Positions 59,271-64,000 of a stretch of 64,000 bases of DNA are shown here, one piece after another (the first letter of the stretch is position 1; the number at the start of each line of letters is the position of its first letter). The stretch is taken from NCBI GenBank assembly GCA_036871055.1, contig CP141893.1, positions 744,001-808,000 on the forward strand, in the 5' to 3' direction. The stretch is from Bisbaumannia sp015645095. GTDB taxonomy: Bacteria; Pseudomonadota; Gammaproteobacteria; Pseudomonadales; Halomonadaceae. The position numbers and the translations under genes were made by a program. The notes beneath the pieces are model-generated. The model saw only the letters and a program-made list of their open reading frames with translations. It was not told the origin of the DNA and made no database searches.

Positions 59271-61877
59271 ATGACAAACGACAAGCAGAGACCGCAGGGC
59301 TCGGAAGTCGATCTCGAGGAGATGGTGGCCTCCACCGACTCCGGGGCACGCAAGCCGCTGGGGGCCCCCGGCAAGCTGTTGGTGGGCATCGCCGCGGCCT
59401 GGTCGCTGTTCCAGCTGTGGATCGCCTCGCCCTTGCCCTTTCTCTTCCGGTTCGGGGTCTTCAACGCCACCGAGGCGCGCTCCATCCACTTGGCCTTCGC
59501 GCTCTTCCTGGCCTTCATGGCCTACCCGGCGCTGAAGCGCTCGCCCCGGGAGCGCATTCCCCTCCAGGACTGGCTGTTCGCCGGGGTGGCCGCCTTCTGC
59601 GGCGCCTACATGTTCCTCTTCTATGCACAGCTCTCCGAGCGTCCCGGCTCGCCCCTGACCCAGGACGTGGTGGTCGGGGTGGTGGGCATCCTGCTGCTGC
59701 TGGAGGCGACGCGCCGGGCCCTGGGGCCACCGTTGATGATCGTGGCCGCGGTCTTTATCGTCTATTCGCTGTTCGGGCCCCATATGCCGGGCATCCTCGC
59801 CCACCGGGGGGTGAGCCTCAATGGCCTGATCAACCACCAGTGGCTGACGACCCAAGGGGTCTTCGGTATCGCCCTGGGGGTCTCCACCAGCTTCGTTTTC
59901 CTCTTCGTGCTGTTCGGCGCCCTGCTCGACAAGGCCGGGGCCGGCAACTACTTCATCAAGGTGGCCTTCTCGCTGCTCGGTCACTACAAGGGCGGCCCCG
60001 CCAAGGCGGCGGTGGTGGCCTCGGGGATGACCGGGTTGATCTCCGGCTCCTCCATCGCCAATACCGTGACCACCGGCACCTTCACCATTCCGATGATGAA
60101 ACGGGTCGGTTTCCCCGCCAACAAGGCCGGGGCGGTGGAGGTCTCCTCCTCGGTCAATGGGCAGATCATGCCGCCCGTCATGGGGGCCGCGGCCTTTCTG
60201 ATGGTGGAGTACGTGGGCATCTCCTACGTGGAGGTGATCAAGCACGCCTTCCTGCCGGCGCTGATCTCCTATATCGCCTTGATCTATATCGTTCACCTGG
60301 AAGCCCTCAAGGCCAACATGACGGGGTTGCCCAGCAGCAACCCGGCGCGTCCCTTCCTCAACAAGGTGATCGGTTTTCTCACCGGCCTGCTGGCGCTGAT
60401 GGCGCTCTCCTTCGGCGTCTACTACGGCCTGGGCTGGCTCAAGCCGGCACTGGGCGACGCCACGCCCTGGGTGGTGGCGGTGGCCCTGGCGGTGGTCTAT
60501 GTGGCCCTGCTCAAGGTGGGCGCCAACTACCCGGAGCTGGAGCTGGATGACCCCAGCTCCAAGGTGGTCAAGCTGCCCCGTACCAAGCCCACGGTGATGG
60601 TGGGGCTGCACTTTATCCTGCCGGTGATCGTGCTGGTCTGGTGCCTGATGGTGGAGCGCCTGTCACCCGGGCTCTCGGCCTTCTGGGCCACCGTCTTCAT
60701 GATCGCCATCATGATCACCCAGCGCCCCCTCACGGCCATTTTCCGCGGCCGCAGCCGCCTGGCCGAGGACATCAAGGAGGGCTTCCTCGACCTGTGGGAT
60801 GGCCTGGTCAGTGGGGCCCGCAACATGATCGGCATCGGCATCGCCACCGCCACCGCCGGCATCATCGTCGGCGCCGTTTCCCAGACCGGCGTCGGCCTGG
60901 TGCTGGCGGACGTGGTGGAGGTGCTCTCCATGGGCAACCTGATGCTGATCCTGCTGCTCACCGCGGTGCTCAGCCTGATCCTCGGCATGGGCCTGCCCAC
61001 CACCGCCAACTACATCGTGGTGTCGTCGCTGATGGCCCCGGTGATCGTGCTGCTGGGGCAGCAGAACGGCCTGATCGTGCCGCTGATCGCCGTGCACCTC
61101 TTCGTCTTCTACTTCGGCATCATGGCGGACGTGACGCCGCCGGTGGGCCTGGCCTCCTTCGCCGCCGCGGCGGTCTCCGGGGGCGACCCGATCCGCACCG
61201 GCTTCCAGGCCTTCTATTACAGCCTGCGCACCGCGGCGTTGCCCTTCCTGTTCATCTTCAACACCGATCTGCTGCTGATCGAGGTGGGGCTCTGGCAGGG
61301 CATCCTGATATTCATCGTGGCGACCATCGCCATGTTGATCTTCGCCGCCGGGACCCAGGGCTTCATGATCGCGCGCAATCGCTGGTACGAGTCCCTGCTG
61401 CTGCTGCTGGTGGCCTTTACCCTGTTCCGTCCCGGTTTCTGGATGGATCGCATCCACGATCCCTACCAGTCGGTGCCCCCGGCGCAGTTCGAGCAGGCGC
61501 TGGGCATGGTGGAAAGCGGCAGCAACCTGCGGGTGGAGATCCTCGACGAGGATGATTTCGGCGACCAGTTCACCCGCTACATGCTGGTGCCGGTGCCCGG
61601 GGGCGAAACCGGCGAGGAGCGCATGGAGGCCCTGGGCCTGACCCTGCGCAGCGAGGAGGATGGATCCACCTTCGTGGATAACGTGGCCTTCGGCAGCCAG
61701 GCGGAGCAGATCGGCTTCGAGGCGATGTTCTTCGACCAGCAGATCCTCACGGTGATGGCGCCGGTGGACCGCTGGCCCAAGGAGCTGATGTGGATTCCGG
61801 CCTTCCTGGTGTTCGGCCTGATCGTCGTCATGCAGCGCCGCCGCCGTGACACCACGGCCGCTCCGGCGGCCAGTTAA
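59271..61877 (+). CDS. TRAP transporter fused permease (DctQM fusion, 4TM/12TM)
   Basis: An 868-residue permease in which small and large TRAP subunits are one polypeptide, as is usual with TAXI receptors. The large-subunit block includes VASGMTGLISGSSIANTVTTG near residue 247 (in part: GLISGSSIANTVTTG) with conserved TRAP glycines and INQP-like PVMGAAAFLMVEYVG near 305, and LSLILGMGLPTTANYIVVSSL near 570 (in part: LGMGLPTTANYIV). The last about 130 residues form a soluble, PDZ-like cytoplasmic or periplasmic extension (VESGSNLRVEILDEDDFGD). The start at 59271 has AGGAA before it. Confidence 0.93.
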   Translation: MTNDKQRPQGSEVDLEEMVASTDSGARKPLGAPGKLLVGIAAAWSLFQLWIASPLPFLFRFGVFNATEARSIHLAFALFLAFMAYPALKRSPRERIPLQDWLFAGVAAFCGAYMFLFYAQLSERPGSPLTQDVVVGVVGILLLLEATRRALGPPLMIVAAVFIVYSLFGPHMPGILAHRGVSLNGLINHQWLTTQGVFGIALGVSTSFVFLFVLFGALLDKAGAGNYFIKVAFSLLGHYKGGPAKAAVVASGMTGLISGSSIANTVTTGTFTIPMMKRVGFPANKAGAVEVSSSVNGQIMPPVMGAAAFLMVEYVGISYVEVIKHAFLPALISYIALIYIVHLEALKANMTGLPSSNPARPFLNKVIGFLTGLLALMALSFGVYYGLGWLKPALGDATPWVVAVALAVVYVALLKVGANYPELELDDPSSKVVKLPRTKPTVMVGLHFILPVIVLVWCLMVERLSPGLSAFWATVFMIAIMITQRPLTAIFRGRSRLAEDIKEGFLDLWDGLVSGARNMIGIGIATATAGIIVGAVSQTGVGLVLADVVEVLSMGNLMLILLLTAVLSLILGMGLPTTANYIVVSSLMAPVIVLLGQQNGLIVPLIAVHLFVFYFGIMADVTPPVGLASFAAAAVSGGDPIRTGFQAFYYSLRTAALPFLFIFNTDLLLIEVGLWQGILIFIVATIAMLIFAAGTQGFMIARNRWYESLLLLLVAFTLFRPGFWMDRIHDPYQSVPPAQFEQALGMVESGSNLRVEILDEDDFGDQFTRYMLVPVPGGETGEERMEALGLTLRSEEDGSTFVDNVAFGSQAEQIGFEAMFFDQQILTVMAPVDRWPKELMWIPAFLVFGLIVVMQRRRRDTTAAPAAS

Positions 61878-61890
61878 GGGGGAGTGACCC

Positions 61891-62319
61891 ATGTACAAGA
61901 AGATCCTGCTGCCGGTGGACCTCAATGAAGAGGCCTCCTGGAAGAAGGCCCTGCCCACGGCGCTGACCCTGTGTCGCAGCTTCGGTGCCTCCCTGCATGT
62001 GGTGACGGTGATGCCCGATTTCCGCATGCCCATGGTGGGGGCCTACTTCCCCAAGGACTTCACCGAGAAGGCGCACAAGTCCCTGGGGGAGGCCCAGAAG
62101 CAGTTCATCCACGACCAGGTGCCCGAGGATATCGAGGTGCACCGGGCCATCGTCGAGGGCTCGCCCTGGGAGGCGATCATCAAGGCCGCCAAGCAGCTCG
62201 AGGTGGACCTGATCGTCATGGCCTCCCATAACAAGCGCAAGTTCGTCGACTACGTGCTGGGCCCCAACGCGGAACATGTGGTGCATCACAGCAAGGTCTC
62301 GGTGATGATCGTGCGCTGA
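61891..62319 (+). CDS. Universal stress protein, UspA family
   Basis: A 142-residue Usp domain. It begins MYKKILLPVDLNEEASWKKAL and ends in the ATP-binding region MASHNKRKFVDYVLGPNAEHVVHHSKVSVMIV (in part: GPNAEHVVHHSKVSVMIV). In Halomonas elongata the Usp protein TeaD regulates the TeaABC ectoine TRAP transporter; here the Usp gene follows a TAXI permease gene by 13 bases in one operon, suggesting the same kind of regulatory role. The GxxG spacing is not perfect, so ATP binding is not certain. Confidence 0.9.
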   Translation: MYKKILLPVDLNEEASWKKALPTALTLCRSFGASLHVVTVMPDFRMPMVGAYFPKDFTEKAHKSLGEAQKQFIHDQVPEDIEVHRAIVEGSPWEAIIKAAKQLEVDLIVMASHNKRKFVDYVLGPNAEHVVHHSKVSVMIVR

Positions 62320-62336
62320 GGCGCCGCCGCGAGAAC

Positions 62337-62369
62337 CGACGACGCCCACCCCTGTGGTGGGCGTCGTCG
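62337..62369 (+). terminator. Terminator hairpin after the TAXI-TRAP operon
   Basis: CGACGACGCCCACC pairs with GGTGGGCGTCGTCG over a 5-base loop, followed by TTGTC. A 14-bp stem placed 17 bases after the stop. Confidence 0.7.
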
Positions 62370-62419
62370 TTGTCGGGGCTGTCGGGCGTCCCATCCCCCC
62401 CTCACAGCCGGGAGTTGCC

Positions 62420-63043
62420 ATGATCCAGCTGTTTGCCAAGGCGCCGCTCCCGGGCCAGGCCAAGACCCGGCTGATTCCGGCCCTGGGGGCCGAGGGAGCG
62501 GCGGCCCTGCATCGGCGCCTGGTGTGGCGGGCCCTGACCCAGGCCTGCGAGGCCTCGGCCCAACTGGGCCTCGGTCCGGTGCGGCTATGGACGGCCCTGG
62601 ATCACCGGCACCCCTTCTTCGGCGAGTGCCGGCGGGCCTTCGATATCGAGCTCAGGCCCCAGCCGGAGGGGGACCTGGGCGCGCGCATGGCGGCGGCCTT
62701 CGCCGTGCCGTCACGGCCGGCCCCGCGCCTGCTGATGGGGTGTGACTGCCCGGTGATCACGTCGGCGCTGTTGGTGGCCTGCTGGGAGGCCCTGGCCGAG
62801 CGGGACGCCGTCCTGCTGCCCGCCGAGGATGGCGGCTATGGGCTGATCGGCCTGTGGCGGCGGGCGCCGGCGCTGTTTCGCGATATCGCCTGGGGTGGCG
62901 ATACGGTGATGACCGCCACCCGCACGGCCTTGACCGGGCTGGGCTGGTGCTGGGCGGAGCCGGCAACGGTCTGGGACCTGGATCGCCCCGAAGACCTGCC
63001 CCGGCTCGAGGCGTTGTGGGGTCCCGCCGCCGGGGCGCCGTGA
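62420..63043 (+). CDS. DUF2064/TIGR04282 family glycosyltransferase-like protein
   Basis: A 207-residue protein of the TIGR04282 (DUF2064) family, GT-A-like fold, sometimes linked to arsenosugar biosynthesis. The family opening is FAKAPLPGQAKTRLIPALG near residue 5; GCDCPVITSALL near 103 holds the metal-binding acids; DAVLLPAEDGGYGLIGL near 125 and FRDIAWGGDTVMTATR near 150 complete the family pattern. The start at 62420 is supported by CCGGGAG upstream; a longer frame gives a valine-rich extension. No arsenic gene is nearby, so that role is unproven. Confidence 0.88.
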   Translation: MIQLFAKAPLPGQAKTRLIPALGAEGAAALHRRLVWRALTQACEASAQLGLGPVRLWTALDHRHPFFGECRRAFDIELRPQPEGDLGARMAAAFAVPSRPAPRLLMGCDCPVITSALLVACWEALAERDAVLLPAEDGGYGLIGLWRRAPALFRDIAWGGDTVMTATRTALTGLGWCWAEPATVWDLDRPEDLPRLEALWGPAAGAP

Positions 63044-63044
63044 C

Positions 63045-63830
63045 TCAGGAGAGGGTCAGTTCGGCGCGGTATTCGGCCCGCTCGCCGCTGTCATCCTGCC
63101 ACTCGAACAGTGCCTCGCCCTCGGCCTGCGGCGTCAGGTAGAAACGCAGGTAGGGGTTGGCGGAGACCGAGGGGTGCAGCTCGGCCTCGAAGGCGGTCTC
63201 GCCGTCCAGGCTGACCCGGAAGGTCTCGATGATATAGCGCGGTAGCACCTCGCCATCCGGCCCCTCGCGCAGGCCGGTCTCCATGGGGTGGGTGATCAGG
63301 GTGCGTACCTCGCCGGGCTCCCCGGCGCGGAAGTCGGGCAGGCTGACCCGGGGGTTGGCCAGCGCCTCGGGCGTCTCTTCGTCGCCGCGGATCAGGCAGC
63401 CGCTGACGGTGACCCGGACCTCCCGCTCGCTGGTCCAGACCCGCCCCTCGCGACTCACCGCCACCGCCACCACTCGCTGGCTCTCGTTGAGGCGCACCCG
63501 GGTGGAGACCTCCGGCCTGGCGGCCTGCTCGGTGAAGTGGAAGCCGGCGACCTCCGGATAGGGGTTACCGGTGGCGAAGAGGTGAATGCTGGCGATGGCA
63601 TCGTCCTCCAGGACCGGCTCGAAGCGCACCGTCAGGGGCACCGCCGAACCATCCTCGGAGACATGGGGCAGCTCCAGCACCAGGCCATCGCCCTCGGGCA
63701 CGGCGTCGCCCACCAGGGCTCGGGCCGGTTCCAGGCGCTGCCAGGCGTCGCTGGCCAGCAGCGGCGGGGCGGTGAAGAGCAGCGCGCCGGCCAGGGCCAG
63801 GCGGGTGGTCAGGGGGCTGGGGTAGGACAT
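63045..63830 (-). CDS. SoxYZ-like fused sulfur carrier protein
   Basis: A 261-residue exported protein. Signal peptide MSYPSPLTTRLALAGALLFTA, then a SoxY-like domain (about 30-160) ending in VSGCLIRGD with the single carrier cysteine, and a SoxZ-like domain (about 170-261: EVRTLITHPMETGLR, RFYLTPQAEGEALFEWQDDSGE). Normally SoxY and SoxZ are separate subunits. The GGCGG C-terminal motif of SoxY is reduced to SGC. It is followed upstream in the same direction by a YeeE/YedE gene, consistent with thiosulfate or sulfane sulfur handling in the periplasm. Confidence 0.82.
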   Translation of the reverse strand: MSYPSPLTTRLALAGALLFTAPPLLASDAWQRLEPARALVGDAVPEGDGLVLELPHVSEDGSAVPLTVRFEPVLEDDAIASIHLFATGNPYPEVAGFHFTEQAARPEVSTRVRLNESQRVVAVAVSREGRVWTSEREVRVTVSGCLIRGDEETPEALANPRVSLPDFRAGEPGEVRTLITHPMETGLREGPDGEVLPRYIIETFRVSLDGETAFEAELHPSVSANPYLRFYLTPQAEGEALFEWQDDSGERAEYRAELTLS

Positions 63831-63848
63831 CGGGATCTCCTCGATCGA

Positions 63849-64000
63849 TCAAACCTTGGACAGCGCCAGGGGGCCACTGACTCCCAGGCGGGTACCCGCC
63901 AGGATACCGGCGATGGCCACGAAGCTGGTCAGGGCCAGGGTGGAGAAGCCGGTCAGGCCCTGGCCGATGGAGCAGCCCAGGGCCAGTACCCCGCCGATGC
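63849..64000 (-). CDS. YeeE/YedE family thiosulfate transporter-like protein, C-terminal part (gene continues past the window)
   Basis: The last 50 codons of a gene running in from the right edge. The residues GCSIGQGLTGFSTLALTSF and GTRLGVSGPLALSKV are the C-terminal signature of YeeE/YedE (TsuA-like) membrane proteins that import thiosulfate through conserved cysteines. It lies 18 bases upstream of the SoxYZ fusion gene. The N-terminal half and any second gene cannot be seen. Confidence 0.85.
   Translation of the reverse strand, partial: IGGVLALGCSIGQGLTGFSTLALTSFVAIAGILAGTRLGVSGPLALSKV

Noticed and set aside
60663..62033. A 456-codon minus-strand frame across the fused TRAP permease and Usp genes
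   Set aside because: Rich in His/Gln/Gly/Asp runs typical of antisense shadows of membrane-protein genes; the plus-strand genes have family motifs.

Overview
The window looks like a chromosomal segment of a halophilic gammaproteobacterium, most likely Halomonas or a close relative (Halomonadaceae). The basis is the high GC content, a BCCT-type osmolyte carrier, two TRAP systems (one with a universal stress protein), a phasin (polyhydroxyalkanoate granules), arginine-type ABC uptake beside an AstE-like enzyme, and sulfide/thiosulfate genes. The genus is inferred from gene content and protein style; no marker gene is present.

Layout. 1-2.4 kb: end of an aldehyde dehydrogenase gene, an Fe-dependent alcohol dehydrogenase and a class I glutamine amidotransferase. 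2.4-20.7 kb: a type VI secretion (T6SS) accessory island with hcp behind a 36-bp perfect palindrome and a sigma-54-like promoter, vgrG, a DUF4123 adaptor, a 1085-residue putative effector of unrecognised type, and then a head-to-tail array of eleven Sel1/TPR-repeat genes with signal peptides. Nine are intact, one is split by an IS30-family element (1102 bp, 3-bp target duplication GGT), and the last is truncated. 20.8-23.5 kb: a Zn/Cd/Pb P-type ATPase divergent from a CadR-like MerR regulator. 23.6-30.4 kb: an isoaspartyl-dipeptidase-like protein lacking two expected metal ligands, then a basic amino acid ABC transporter with two binding proteins, and AstE. 30.8-34.6 kb: sulfide:quinone oxidoreductase, TtuC-like dehydrogenase and MtfA peptidase. 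34.6-44 kb: GNAT-nitrilase fusion, EamA exporter, BCCT carrier, GlcG-like protein, GST, LysR regulator, phasin, a MITE-like palindromic repeat, an MliC-like lipoprotein and CopCD. 44-52.3 kb: endonuclease IV, sterol desaturase family protein, chemoreceptor, modABC, a DUF192 protein and a second EamA exporter. 52.4-64 kb: a DctPQM TRAP system, macrodomain protein, DUF2798 protein, a divergent KamA-type radical SAM enzyme, a TAXI-type TRAP system with UspA protein, a DUF2064 protein, a SoxYZ fusion and the end of a YeeE/YedE gene.

The standout is the T6SS island. The Sel1 genes directly follow the effector, are separated by a few bases without visible ribosome binding sites, and share near-identical 5' ends and central cores while their 3' modules differ and reappear in distant copies. 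This is what a periplasmic immunity repertoire, diversified by recombination and homogenised by gene conversion, would look like. The effector-immunity assignment is inference from gene order, secretion signals and the precedent of Sel1-repeat immunity proteins for a T6SS phospholipase in Pseudomonas aeruginosa.
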